DNA of 56,566 nucleotides from Clostridium rhizosphaerae (GCF_016765585.1 NZ_JAESWC010000025.1:1-56566), one strand, 5' to 3'; counted from the stretch's first letter, positions 24,679 to 32,777 are shown. Numbers and translations: made by a program. The notes: a model not told the origin generated them from the letters alone.

Positions 24679-25977
24679 ATGAAGATGACTAACAGCTACT
24701 TAAAAATACAACCTAGCAGAGATTTTCCATTAGAAGATAAAAATTTTATTAATAATGTAGTTGATAATTCAAATGTAATAATACATATTTGGGATTTAAA
24801 TGAAAACTTGATACTATTTAATAGATTCGCTGAAATAATTACAGGTTATTCAAAGGAAGAAGTGCTGGGAAAAGGGTGGAGAGGAACCTTAATAACCGAT
24901 GATATCTGCCATAATATGAGCGATTTGTTTGACAACGCTTTACTAGGAGAATCATTGCCGCCTCATGAGGCAAAGCTGCTCACAAAGAATGGAAATATAA
25001 TTGATATACTTTGGATCAATAGTCTTCTCTATGAGGATAAAGTTGATATACCTACTTACATTATATCTATAGGTATAAATATAGGAAGCAGTATAGAAGG
25101 ATCTATACAGTCAGCAGGCATGGCATTAAGTGCAGCAAAAGAATTTGGAAATAACATTTTTGCATTTTATAATTCAGGGCTGCATCACGAAGTACTGGAA
25201 AAGCTTAGTTTTACTAATGAGTTAAAAAAAGCAATTAACAATGGTGAATTTTCAGTTGATTTTCAACCACAATACGATATAACTAAAAATGAAATGTTAG
25301 GACTTGAAGCATTAATCCGTTGGAAACATGAAAAAAACGGATTTATTTCGCCGGGGATTTTTATCCCTTTGGCTGAAGAACTCGATATGGTGATTGAAAT
25401 AGATATGTGGATTATAAACAAAGTTTTCAGTCTTGTAGCTTACTCGGATTATTTTAGAGATAATGACATATGTGTAAGTATTAACTTGTCAGCAAAGCAT
25501 TTTGAAAAGGATAATTTAGTTCATGATATAAAAAGACTACTAGATAAATATCCCATTTTACCAAAACGAATAGTATTTGAAATTACTGAAAGCTCTCTCA
25601 TAAAGGATACAGATCATGCTATAAGCATTCTTAATAGTTTAAAAAGTCTTGGAGTAAGGATAGCCCTAGACGATTTTGGCTCAGGGTATAGCTCTTTAAA
25701 CTACTTGAAGAAACTACCTATTGATATTATAAAACTTGATAAGTCTATAATAGACGAAATTGTTGATAGTTCAGCTGGAAATATAATTTTTAATTCCATT
25801 ATAGAATTAGCTAATAAATTGAAACTTATAACTGTTGCAGAAGGCGTAGAAACACAAGAACAGCTTCAATTGATTAGAGATAGTAATTGTAAGATTGTTC
25901 AAGGATACATTTTATCTAAGCCTGTTAGCATTAATGAAGTCTTTAAATTAAATATTTTTGAAAGAAAGGACAGCTAA
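24679..25977 (+). CDS. PAS-EAL cyclic-di-GMP phosphodiesterase
   Basis: A 432-residue cytoplasmic protein. The PAS domain (about 22-140) shows NVIIHIWDLNENLILFNRFA, ITGYSKEEVLGKGWR and a PAC-like strand YIISIGINIG. After a linker, an EAL domain (about 178-425) has GLEALIRWKHE, SINLSAKHFEK, EITESSLIKD, ALDDFGSGYSSLNYL and VAEGVET. All visible metal and general-base residues are present, so it should hydrolyse c-di-GMP. There is no GGDEF partner domain. It is monocistronic and ends in a terminator overlapping its stop codon. Confidence 0.9.
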   Translation: MKMTNSYLKIQPSRDFPLEDKNFINNVVDNSNVIIHIWDLNENLILFNRFAEIITGYSKEEVLGKGWRGTLITDDICHNMSDLFDNALLGESLPPHEAKLLTKNGNIIDILWINSLLYEDKVDIPTYIISIGINIGSSIEGSIQSAGMALSAAKEFGNNIFAFYNSGLHHEVLEKLSFTNELKKAINNGEFSVDFQPQYDITKNEMLGLEALIRWKHEKNGFISPGIFIPLAEELDMVIEIDMWIINKVFSLVAYSDYFRDNDICVSINLSAKHFEKDNLVHDIKRLLDKYPILPKRIVFEITESSLIKDTDHAISILNSLKSLGVRIALDDFGSGYSSLNYLKKLPIDIIKLDKSIIDEIVDSSAGNIIFNSIIELANKLKLITVAEGVETQEQLQLIRDSNCKIVQGYILSKPVSINEVFKLNIFERKDS

Positions 25978-25995
25978 GCTTAGCTGCCTTTTTTA
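25968..25995. terminator. Terminator overlapping the PAS-EAL stop codon
   Basis: The palindrome CAGCTAAG/CTTAGCTG, extended by AGG and CCT, is followed by TTTTTT. The hairpin includes the TAA at 25975-25977 and reaches into the end of the convergent small gene. Confidence 0.8.
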
Positions 25996-26178
25996 CTTTC
26001 CTAGAATCTTTGCTATCTCTTGTATAAGATTACCTTTCTCATCAGTGTCGAACCTATCATTTCTAAAGTATTTCTCAACAACTTTTTTAGCAATTTCACT
26101 TCCGCTTTCCTGAGAAGCATGCTTCATAACAATAGCCTGATTAATTAAGCAGTTATAAACCTCATTAGAAATTATCAT
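25993..26178 (-). CDS. Small hypothetical protein
   Basis: A 61-residue acidic, mostly helical protein (MIISNEVYNCLINQAIVMKH...IQEIAKILGK). ATG 26178 lies six bases after a perfect AGGAGG, which is the main argument that it is a real gene; an in-frame upstream ATG at 26196 precedes that site. No domain was recognised. It shares a bidirectional terminator with the PAS-EAL gene. Confidence 0.6.
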   Translation of the reverse strand: MIISNEVYNCLINQAIVMKHASQESGSEIAKKVVEKYFRNDRFDTDEKGNLIQEIAKILGK

Positions 26179-26287
26179 AGCAATCCTCCTATACATCTTA
26201 TTAGGAAATTAACAACTATCAATTGAATATTTCATCTAATTCTTATATTACCCTTGCTTTTAGTAAATATTAGTACTAAAATAAAAG

Positions 26288-26301
26288 TGAGTAATCACTC
26301 A
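26288..26301. promoter_or_regulatory. Candidate TetR operator
   Basis: TGAGT-AATC-ACTCA, a dyad typical of TetR/AcrR operators. It lies 38 bases upstream of the TetR-family gene of an efflux operon. Confidence 0.6.
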
Positions 26302-26338
26302 TTTTAATTATTGATAAATACTGAAAGGAGTTTTGCTA

Positions 26339-26956
26339 GTGGCACGTGGAGATAGAGAAGAAGAAATAATAGAAGCAGCGGTTAAGATTTTTTCAGAAAA
26401 AGGATTTAGTGCTGCAACTACAAGTGAAATTGCAAAAGAAGCTGGAATAGCTGAAGGCACTATATTTAGATATTTTAAAACTAAAAAAGATATTTTAAGA
26501 AAAGTTATGATTAAGCTTGTGGAGGTGATGGGGGAAAGGATAATGACAAGGAGACTTGCTCAAATTTTTGAGGTAAATAAAGATAAAGATGAAAAAGAAG
26601 TACTCAAAATATTATTAAAAGATAGATTCGATGTTGCAGTAAAATATTGGGACATGATAAAGGTAGTTATGACCGAAGTGCAATATCATGAAGATTTAAA
26701 GGAAGCCTTGATCAAAAATATAATAATCAAAGGAAAGAGTATTGTAGAATTGTTTTTTCAACAGGGGATAGAGAAAGGAAGATTTAGAAATATAGATACA
26801 AATATAGTTATAAGATCGTTAATCGGCATGATGGGCCTGTACGTTATACAAAAGCAAATAATGCCTGACTTAGTCACTGTGGAAGAGGATAAGCAGCTGG
26901 ATATAATGATAGATCTATTTTTAAATGGTTTGTATAAAAGGGAGGAAGTTTTATGA
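26339..26956 (+). CDS. TetR/AcrR-family regulator
   Basis: A 205-residue repressor. The N-terminal HTH reads REEEIIEAAVKIFSEKGF, ATTSEIAKEAGIAEGTIFRY and FKTKKDILRKV, standard for TetR. The C-terminal domain (about 60-200) is a helical ligand-binding part. GTG 26339 follows AAAGGAG by eight bases, better than the in-frame TTG at 26333. Its stop overlaps the HlyD gene start (ATGA), so it is the first gene of an efflux operon and probably represses it through the TGAGT/ACTCA dyad just upstream. Confidence 0.9.
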   Translation: MARGDREEEIIEAAVKIFSEKGFSAATTSEIAKEAGIAEGTIFRYFKTKKDILRKVMIKLVEVMGERIMTRRLAQIFEVNKDKDEKEVLKILLKDRFDVAVKYWDMIKVVMTEVQYHEDLKEALIKNIIIKGKSIVELFFQQGIEKGRFRNIDTNIVIRSLIGMMGLYVIQKQIMPDLVTVEEDKQLDIMIDLFLNGLYKREEVL

Positions 26957-27699
26957 TTAAGAAGATATTTTCACTCATTACTGTAACAGTATTATTACTG
27001 AATTTTTCAGGATGCAGTTTAAAAGGTGAGGAAAAAAGCAATAAGTATACGGCAACAGTTGAAGCTGAGAGTTTTTATATTCCAGCAGAGATTTCCGGGA
27101 AGATAGAAAATATATCAGTTGAGCAGGGAAAGGAGATAAAAGCAAATCAAGTAGTTGCACAAATTGAGAGTAAAGGGCTTGAAATACAGAAGCAGCAGGC
27201 AGAAGCAGTCCTTAACATTGCTAAGCTTAAAAAGGATGATTTGCCAAGCAAGGCAAGCAGCAAAGTTAAAGATCAGGCTGAGGAGGCTGTTAAGCAGGCT
27301 CAGGCTTCAGTTGACCTTCTTAGTTTGCAAATAGAAAAAACAAAGGTAACCTCAGCCAATGATGGAGTAATATCTGACGTTTTCCTTCATAAGGGAGAAA
27401 TTGCTTCACCTGGTATGAATATCGCAAAGGCAATAAACTTAAAAACCAGATATGTAAAGATATATGTGGAAGAGGAAAAGAGAAATGAGATTAAGCTAAA
27501 TAGTAATTTTCCAATTTATTATAATGGCAAAGATTTAGGACAGGGAAAAGTAATATATATTTCCCCAGAGTCTGAATTTACTCCTAAGAATGTAGAGAAA
27601 AAAAGTGATAAGGAAAAGACGGTTTTTGAAGTTAAACTTAAGCTTGATGACAATACCACTTTAATGCCAGGTACTATGGTAGATGTGGAATTGAGGTGA
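26953..27699 (+). CDS. HlyD-like membrane fusion lipoprotein
   Basis: A 248-residue protein with a lipobox (NFSGC, Cys about 21) and a biotinyl-lipoyl-like domain. IPAEISGKIENISVEQGKEI is followed by an alpha-helical hairpin (about 75-120), and KTKVTSANDGVISDVFLHKG completes the lipoyl half. A beta-barrel domain follows (YVKIYVEEEKRNEI). This is the YbhG/HlyD type of periplasmic adaptor, here lipid-anchored for a Gram-positive envelope. It overlaps the TetR gene by four bases and precedes the ABC genes. Confidence 0.88.
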   Translation: MIKKIFSLITVTVLLLNFSGCSLKGEEKSNKYTATVEAESFYIPAEISGKIENISVEQGKEIKANQVVAQIESKGLEIQKQQAEAVLNIAKLKKDDLPSKASSKVKDQAEEAVKQAQASVDLLSLQIEKTKVTSANDGVISDVFLHKGEIASPGMNIAKAINLKTRYVKIYVEEEKRNEIKLNSNFPIYYNGKDLGQGKVIYISPESEFTPKNVEKKSDKEKTVFEVKLKLDDNTTLMPGTMVDVELR

Positions 27700-27704
27700 T
27701 ATCT

Positions 27705-28493
27705 ATGAATGCAATATCAGTAAAAAATTTATCTAAAAGCTTTGGAGACTTTAAGGCGGTAGATGATATAAGCTTTGAGGTTCCAAAGGGAAAAATCTAT
27801 GGCTTTTTAGGTCCAAACGGATCAGGAAAGTCGACAACTATTAGAATGCTATGCGGAGTGCTTACCCCTACATCAGGTACAGCTGAGGTACTTGGGTATG
27901 ATATAAAAAAGGAGTCTGAGAAAATAAAGCAGAGTATAGGCTACATGTCACAAAAATTTAGCCTTTATGAAGATTTGACAGTTAGTGAAAATCTAGATTT
28001 CTATGCCGGAGTTTATGGACTTTCAAAGAAAGAAAAAGAAGAAAGAAAAAAAGCTATAATAGCTATGGCAGGACTAAACGGAAGAGAAAAAAATATAACT
28101 AAAAACCTTTCAGGAGGCTGGAAGCAAAGGCTGGCGCTTGGTTGTGCACTTATCCATAAACCAAAGCTTCTTATTTTAGACGAACCTACAGCAGGAGTAG
28201 ATCCAGTATCCAGAAGGATATTTTGGGAAATGATTTATTCCTTAGCTAGAGAAGGCATCACTGTTTTAGTAACTACTCACTATATGGACGAAGCTTCAAG
28301 CTGTGATCTCCTATGTTTTATTTTTAATGGAAAGATAATGGCTGCAGGTTCTCCAAAAGAACTTATAGAAAAAGAGCAGGTAGGAAACCTCGAAGATGTT
28401 TTTATAAGATATGTTGAAAGATCAACTAATCAAAAAATAGAAGCCTCCTTTGAAGAACTGAAAACTATTGTAGGAGAGGGGGAGGAAATATGA
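27705..28493 (+). CDS. ABC transporter ATP-binding protein (multidrug efflux type)
   Basis: A 262-residue ATPase. Walker A is GPNGSGKST, the Q-loop region is YMSQKFSLYED, the signature is LSGGWKQR, Walker B is LLILDEPTAGVD, and the switch His is in VTTHYMDEA. It matches the YbhF/NatA/DrrA group of export ATPases that work with ABC-2 permeases. GTG 27696 in frame is within the GAGGTGAT ribosome binding site, so ATG 27705 is preferred. Stop and next start overlap (ATGA). Confidence 0.92.
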   Translation: MNAISVKNLSKSFGDFKAVDDISFEVPKGKIYGFLGPNGSGKSTTIRMLCGVLTPTSGTAEVLGYDIKKESEKIKQSIGYMSQKFSLYEDLTVSENLDFYAGVYGLSKKEKEERKKAIIAMAGLNGREKNITKNLSGGWKQRLALGCALIHKPKLLILDEPTAGVDPVSRRIFWEMIYSLAREGITVLVTTHYMDEASSCDLLCFIFNGKIMAAGSPKELIEKEQVGNLEDVFIRYVERSTNQKIEASFEELKTIVGEGEEI

Positions 28494-29620
28494 AGCTTCA
28501 GAGATTTTGGGCAATAGTAAAAAAAGAATTCATCCAGATAAAAAGAGATAAAGCGAGCTTTGGTATTGCTATAGGTATGCCTATTATGATGATGCTATTA
28601 TTTGGATATGCAGTAGCTACGCAGCTTGAAGATATATCAACAGTAGTACTTGACCAAAGTAATACAGCTGAAAGTCGTGAACTTATTAGGAGCTTTCAAA
28701 ATACTCTTTATTTTAAAATACAAGGAAATGTAAATAATTTAGAAGATATGGAGCAGAAGATAAACAGTGGAAAAGTTCATGCAGGGATTATTATACCTCC
28801 AAATTATTCTGAAAAACTTTTGAGTAGAGAAAGACCAAAGGTACAGCTTATAATTGATGGCTCTGACCCTACTACCGCAAAAACAGCTTTTTCAAGCGGA
28901 GTAATGGCCGGTGAAAAAAGCGGAATGAAGACAATGGCTGGTCTGTCTGAGAAATTGTCACAAAATATAAATACTGGTGGTGTTGAGGTATCCACTAAGG
29001 TATTGTATAATCCAAGTCTTAGAAATCAGAACTTTACTATTCCAGGCTTGGTAGGACTTATAATGCAAAATATAACTGTACTTTTAACTGCTTTTGCATT
29101 AGTAAGAGAAAGAGAAAGAGGTACTATAGAGCAGCTTATTGTAACCCCTATAAAATCACATGAACTTATATTAGGAAAGCTTTTACCTTACGTATTAATA
29201 GGTTTTTTAGACTTTATTTTCTCTCTTGCCTTAGGGCTTATATGGTTTCAAGTTCCTATAGCAGGAAGTCTTGGATTGCTGCTATTTTTGGGAGCAGGCT
29301 TTGTAGTTTGTGCACTTGCCATAGGCATTCTTATATCTACAGTATCAAAAACTCAGCTTCAAGCTATGCAGCTTAGTGTGCTTATTATACTTCCAAGCGT
29401 GCTTTTATCAGGATTTGTTTTTCCAAGAGAAGCTATGCCTAAGTTTATACAGTATTTAGGCTATGCACTTCCTTTAACCTACTTCCTAAATATTTTAAGA
29501 GGAATAGTAACAAAAGGAGTGGGCATGGAGTATTTGCTTAATGATGTATCATTATTATTTGTGCTTGGCCTTGTACTGCTTATAATAAGTATGATAAGGT
29601 TTAAAAAGAAGCTTGATTAA
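28490..29620 (+). CDS. ABC-2 type efflux permease
   Basis: A 376-residue permease of the YbhS/YbhR (ABC-2) family. The first helix is about residues 24-44 (ASFGIAIGMPIMMMLLFGYA), followed by a large extracellular domain (about 45-175). Five C-terminal helices follow, with the conserved RERERGTIEQLIVTPIKSHE motif. It is the membrane partner of the ATPase immediately upstream. Only one permease gene is present, so the transporter is presumably a homodimer. The substrate is unknown; a toxic compound or antibiotic is likely. Confidence 0.9.
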   Translation: MKLQRFWAIVKKEFIQIKRDKASFGIAIGMPIMMMLLFGYAVATQLEDISTVVLDQSNTAESRELIRSFQNTLYFKIQGNVNNLEDMEQKINSGKVHAGIIIPPNYSEKLLSRERPKVQLIIDGSDPTTAKTAFSSGVMAGEKSGMKTMAGLSEKLSQNINTGGVEVSTKVLYNPSLRNQNFTIPGLVGLIMQNITVLLTAFALVRERERGTIEQLIVTPIKSHELILGKLLPYVLIGFLDFIFSLALGLIWFQVPIAGSLGLLLFLGAGFVVCALAIGILISTVSKTQLQAMQLSVLIILPSVLLSGFVFPREAMPKFIQYLGYALPLTYFLNILRGIVTKGVGMEYLLNDVSLLFVLGLVLLIISMIRFKKKLD

Positions 29621-29644
29621 GCATGAGAAGGTTATGGTGATTGT

Positions 29645-30580
29645 ATGAAGGTTGAGAGGCTGCTGGCAATAGTTATGCTGCTTATGAATAAGGATAAGAT
29701 AACAGCAAGTGAATTGGCTGAGTATTTTGAGGTGTCAGTAAGAACCATAGTTAGGGATATGGAAGCCATAAATATGGCAGGAATACCTATAGTGGCTCAT
29801 CAAGGTAAAAATGGAGGCTTCAGTATATTAAAAAACTATAAGGTTGATAAAAATTTTTTGACACCTGATGAAATAGCATCTATTTTAAGAGCGCTAAGTG
29901 GAGTAAATAAAGCTTTAAGTGATAAAAGTGTTAATAATATTATGGAAAAGGTTCAAGGACTGATTCCTAAGGATAAAATAGAGGATATAAATAAAAGGTC
30001 TCAGAAGTTGATTATTGATATGACACCATGGGAGAGATATAATCCTCAGGAAAAGAAGGTTGCTCTTATAAAAGAAGCATTAGAAGGAAGAAGAGTTATA
30101 TCCTTTAAATATATCAGTTCAAATGGATCAATTTCTGAAAGGTTAGTTGAGCCCATATCTTTGGTATTAAAACTATATAGCTGGTATATTTACGGTTACT
30201 GTAGAGCAAGAAATGACTACAGACTATTTAAGGTTTCTAGAATGAAAGATTTAAATATGTTAGAAGATGCCTTTGAAGAAAGAGAAGGAAAGGTAGAAGA
30301 ATTTCCTTGGCAAAAAAGTTTTAGCAGCGGTTTTCCTCAGCATATAGTTATGAAGTTTAATCCCACAGTAAGGAACCGAGTAGAGGAGTATTTTGATGAA
30401 TCTTCCATAACCTATGATGAAGCAGGCAATCTAATAGTTAGCGTAAACTATCCAGAAGATGAATGGGTATACAGCATGATTTTAAGTTATGGAAGTGAAG
30501 TCGAGGTTGTTAAACCAAAGCATATTAGAGATATAATTAGGGAACGGGCTTTAAAAATATCAAATATTTATAATAAATAA
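29645..30580 (+). CDS. YafY-type regulator (HTH_11 plus WYL domain)
   Basis: A 311-residue regulator. The N-terminal HTH reads RLLAIVMLLMNKDKITASEL, AEYFEVSVRTIVRDMEAI, and AGIPIVAHQGKNGGFSIL, typical of the DeoR-like YafY family. The WYL domain (about 140-220) has VISFKYISSNGS, EPISLVLKLYSWYIYGYCRA and YRLFKVSRM. A C-terminal WCX region follows. Such proteins sense nucleotides or other ligands and are often co-transcribed with the gene they regulate. It lies 24 bases after the efflux permease and before the zinc-ribbon gene, either of which may be its target. Confidence 0.88.
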   Translation: MKVERLLAIVMLLMNKDKITASELAEYFEVSVRTIVRDMEAINMAGIPIVAHQGKNGGFSILKNYKVDKNFLTPDEIASILRALSGVNKALSDKSVNNIMEKVQGLIPKDKIEDINKRSQKLIIDMTPWERYNPQEKKVALIKEALEGRRVISFKYISSNGSISERLVEPISLVLKLYSWYIYGYCRARNDYRLFKVSRMKDLNMLEDAFEEREGKVEEFPWQKSFSSGFPQHIVMKFNPTVRNRVEEYFDESSITYDEAGNLIVSVNYPEDEWVYSMILSYGSEVEVVKPKHIRDIIRERALKISNIYNK

Positions 30581-30588
30581 TTATAACA

Positions 30589-30604
30589 TGACATAATGCT
30601 GTCA
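30589..30604. promoter_or_regulatory. Inverted repeat, candidate YafY-type operator
   Basis: TGACA-TAATGC-TGTCA lies between the YafY gene and the zinc-ribbon gene, with TATAAT at 30617-30622 just downstream. The position near the zinc-ribbon promoter suggests control of that gene. Confidence 0.5.
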
Positions 30605-30654
30605 TATTTAACCCTATATAATTAGATTATAAAACATATAGGGAGGAAAACATT

Positions 30655-30909
30655 ATGGAAAAATTATTTTGTCAAAGCTGCGGAATGCCAATGAATGAGG
30701 AGGTTCTGGGTACAAACACCGACGGAACTAAAAATACCGAGTATTGTATTTACTGCTACAAGGAAGGTGCATTTACTTCTCCTAATGCTACTTTGGAGCA
30801 AATGATTGAGGAATGCGTTCCATTCATGAAGGAGAACGGCATGGAAGAAGCTGAAGCAAGAAGACTATTAAACGAGCAGCTTCCAAAGCTTAAGAGATGG
30901 TCGAAATAA
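30655..30909 (+). CDS. Zinc-ribbon protein (Zn_ribbon_2-like)
   Basis: An 84-residue protein. FCQSCGMPM and EYCIYCYKEGAF supply four cysteines as CxxC...CxxC, matching the small putative zinc-ribbon family often found beside YafY-type regulators. A C-terminal helical region (LEQMIEECVPFMKENGMEEA) ends in LPKLKRW. The function is unknown; a regulator's partner or quencher-like protein is possible. ATG 30655 follows AGGGAGG. It ends just upstream of the cysS leader and is not co-directional with its attenuator. Confidence 0.82.
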   Translation: MEKLFCQSCGMPMNEEVLGTNTDGTKNTEYCIYCYKEGAFTSPNATLEQMIEECVPFMKENGMEEAEARRLLNEQLPKLKRWSK

Positions 30910-30936
30910 TTAGTTTAAATTTTTAGAATATTTATA

Positions 30937-30966
30937 TGTACATTTTCCTGAAAGATGGTATATAAT
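30937..30966 (+). promoter_or_regulatory. SigmaA-type promoter of the cysS leader
   Basis: TGTACA (30937-30942), 18-bp spacer, TATAAT (30961-30966). Transcription would start near 30973, a few bases before the strong ribosome binding site of the leader peptide. Confidence 0.65.
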
Positions 30967-30998
30967 GTGTATATATCATTTAGAGGAGGTCAATCAAA

Positions 30999-31082
30999 AT
31001 GAAATGCTGTTGCTGTTGTTATTTAACTAATTTAATATTAGTAAGTTTAAATAGCAACAAGTCTGCAATTTTATTGAGATAG
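30999..31082 (+). CDS. Poly-cysteine leader peptide of cysS
   Basis: A 27-residue frame with GAGGAGGT (30983-30990) eight bases before ATG 30999. It begins MKCCCCCYLTNLILVSLNSN, with five consecutive Cys codons at 31005-31019, and ends at TAG 31080-31082. It lies directly upstream of a terminator and the cysteinyl-tRNA synthetase gene. The composition and position match classical amino-acid leader peptides such as TrpL or HisL, where the ribosome stalls when the charged tRNA is scarce. The peptide itself probably has no function. Confidence 0.82.
   Translation: MKCCCCCYLTNLILVSLNSNKSAILLR
31014..31059 (+). promoter_or_regulatory. Leader hairpin pairing the Cys codons with the downstream strand
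   Basis: 31014-31026 (TGTTGTTATTTAA) pairs with 31047-31059 (TTTAAATAGCAAC region) over 13 bp with one G-U. The first strand covers the last two Cys codons plus Tyr and Leu. The second strand's last base is the first of the antiterminator segment. A ribosome stalled on the Cys codons would prevent this hairpin. Confidence 0.7.
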
Positions 31083-31125
31083 CCTTATAAGTTTAATTTT
31101 AATTAGCATTATAAGCTGCAGGTTT
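31059..31125 (+). promoter_or_regulatory. Candidate antiterminator pairing
   Basis: AAGTCTGCA (31059-31067) can pair with TGCAGGTTT (31117-31125), nine pairs including two wobbles. It competes with the terminator because it uses the same CTGCAGG strand. The 31059-31067 segment lies inside the leader ORF near its stop, so a ribosome completing the peptide would cover it. Another hairpin, AGCCTTATAA with TTATAAGCT, lies between. Confidence 0.55.
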
Positions 31126-31147
31126 TTGCCTGCAGTTTTTATTTTTT
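31113..31147 (+). terminator. Attenuator terminator upstream of cysS
   Basis: CTGCAGG (31116-31122) pairs with CCTGCAG (31129-31135) around TTTTTG, extended by AAG/TTT, with a long T tail (TTTTTATTTTTT). It lies 28 bases before the cysS start codon and must be bypassed for cysS expression. Confidence 0.92.
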
Positions 31148-31174
31148 GTTAAGAAAGATAGGGAGGTAATATTA

Positions 31175-32587
31175 ATGAAGTTTTCGGTTTATAACACGTT
31201 AACTGGAAAGAAGGAAGAAATAATACCAGTAGAAGAAGGGAAAGTAAGACTTTATACCTGTGGACCTACAGTATACAATTATGCGCATATAGGAAACCTA
31301 CGAACCTATATTTTTGAAGATGTTCTTAAAAAGTCATTAGAGTATATAGGCTTTGAAGTAAAGCACGCCATGAATATCACTGATGTGGGACACTTGGAGT
31401 CCGATTCAGACAGCGGTGAGGATAAGATGGCCTTAGGCGCAAGCAGAGAAAAGAAAACAGTATGGGAAATTGCAAGGTTTTATGAGGAAGCTTTTTTGAA
31501 GGATTGCGAGCTTTTAAATATAAAAAGACCTTATGTTGTGTGCAGAGCCACAGAACATATTGAAGATATGATTAAGTTTATACAATTGCTTGAGCAAAAA
31601 GGCTTTACTTATATAGCCAACGGTAATGTATATTTTTCTATTGAAAAGTTCCCTGACTATACTAAGCTTGCAAACCTAAGCATAGACGAACTTAAGGCAG
31701 GAAGCAGGGTTGAGGTTGATCCTCATAAGAAAAATCCAATGGATTTTGTACTTTGGTTTACAAACTCAAAATTTAGTAATCAAATAATGCAGTGGGAATC
31801 ACCTTGGGGCAAAGGATTTCCGGGATGGCATATCGAATGTTCAGCAATGTCAATGAAGTATCTCGGTGACAGAATAGACATACACTGCGGAGGTGTTGAC
31901 CATATACCTGTGCACCATACAAATGAGATAGCACAATCAGAAAGTGCTGTAGGACATAAATGGGTAAACTATTGGATGCATGGTGAATTTTTAGTGTTTG
32001 ATAACGGCAAAATGTCAAAATCAAACGGAGGTTTCTTAACTGTTTCAAAGCTTATTGAAAAAGGCTTTAGTCCATTAGATTACAGATATTTTTGCCTTCA
32101 GTCTAAATACAAGAAACAATTAGTTTTTAGCTTTGAAAGTTTAAAAGAGGCTCAAAAGTCGTTCAGTAGACTAAAAAGCAAAATTAAAGGAATACTGGAG
32201 AGTAAAAATGCTGAAGATATGCTTAATGAAGATAACATTAAGAGCTACCAAGCTAAGTTTGCTGAGCAAATAAGTGATGATTTGAATATAGCAAATGCGT
32301 TTACAATATTATCAGAGGTTATAAAGGATGAGGCTTTAAATAATTCCGAAAAGGTATATTTAATTGAAGATTTTGATAGGGTATTTTCTCTGAACTTAAC
32401 CGAAATTAATAATGCAAATGAAAATTTAAGCGTTGATGATACTTATATTAATAATCTTATCCAGGAGAGAAATCAAGCTAGAAAAGAAAAAAACTGGGCT
32501 AGAGCAGATGAAATTAGAAATATTCTTTTAGATCAGAATATTGAACTTATCGATTCAAAAGAAGGCACTGCTTGGAAGGGAAAATAA
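31175..32587 (+). CDS. cysS: Cysteinyl-tRNA synthetase
   Basis: A 470-residue class I synthetase that charges tRNA-Cys. The zinc ligand Cys29 and HIGH-type AHIGN (His38) appear in YTCGPTVYNYAHIGN. GWHIECSAMSMKYLG contains another zinc cysteine, HCGGVDHIPVHHTNE follows, and the KMSKS loop is GKMSKSNGG near residue 279. The C-terminal DALR-like and anticodon-binding helices follow, ending RADEIRNILL and DSKEGTAWKG. ATG 31175 follows GGGAGG. Expression is probably controlled by the leader peptide and attenuator upstream instead of a T-box. Confidence 0.97.
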   Translation: MKFSVYNTLTGKKEEIIPVEEGKVRLYTCGPTVYNYAHIGNLRTYIFEDVLKKSLEYIGFEVKHAMNITDVGHLESDSDSGEDKMALGASREKKTVWEIARFYEEAFLKDCELLNIKRPYVVCRATEHIEDMIKFIQLLEQKGFTYIANGNVYFSIEKFPDYTKLANLSIDELKAGSRVEVDPHKKNPMDFVLWFTNSKFSNQIMQWESPWGKGFPGWHIECSAMSMKYLGDRIDIHCGGVDHIPVHHTNEIAQSESAVGHKWVNYWMHGEFLVFDNGKMSKSNGGFLTVSKLIEKGFSPLDYRYFCLQSKYKKQLVFSFESLKEAQKSFSRLKSKIKGILESKNAEDMLNEDNIKSYQAKFAEQISDDLNIANAFTILSEVIKDEALNNSEKVYLIEDFDRVFSLNLTEINNANENLSVDDTYINNLIQERNQARKEKNWARADEIRNILLDQNIELIDSKEGTAWKGK

Positions 32588-32609
32588 GGCTATAAAACTA
32601 TAGTAACAT

Positions 32610-32654
32610 AAAAATATTGACTTGCCTGATAAGGACAAGTCAATATTTTTTTAT
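32610..32654 (+). terminator. Intrinsic terminator after cysS
   Basis: AAAATATTGACTTG pairs with CAAGTCAATATTTT around a ten-base loop, followed by a T run. Confidence 0.88.
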
Positions 32655-32765
32655 TTAAAAAGATTTTATAACTAACAATCAAACATATACTTCTAACATT
32701 AATTCATTTTAAACAAGTGCGTTCCTATCATATAATTTAAATATACTAGAAAAGAAAATTTTAAA

Positions 32766-32777
32766 GTTCCGCGGAAC
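32766..32777. promoter_or_regulatory. Perfect palindrome GTTCCGCGGAAC
   Basis: A 12-bp perfect palindrome, unusually GC-rich for its surroundings, about 140 bases before the sugar-binding lipoprotein. It could be an operator for a regulator encoded elsewhere. It does not match the usual CcpA cre consensus. Confidence 0.45.

Noticed and set aside
30909-31175. T-box riboswitch in front of cysS
   Set aside because: No specifier-loop arrangement or AGGGTGGNACCGCG-type T-box sequence is visible in the 265-base region; the leader ORF explains it better.
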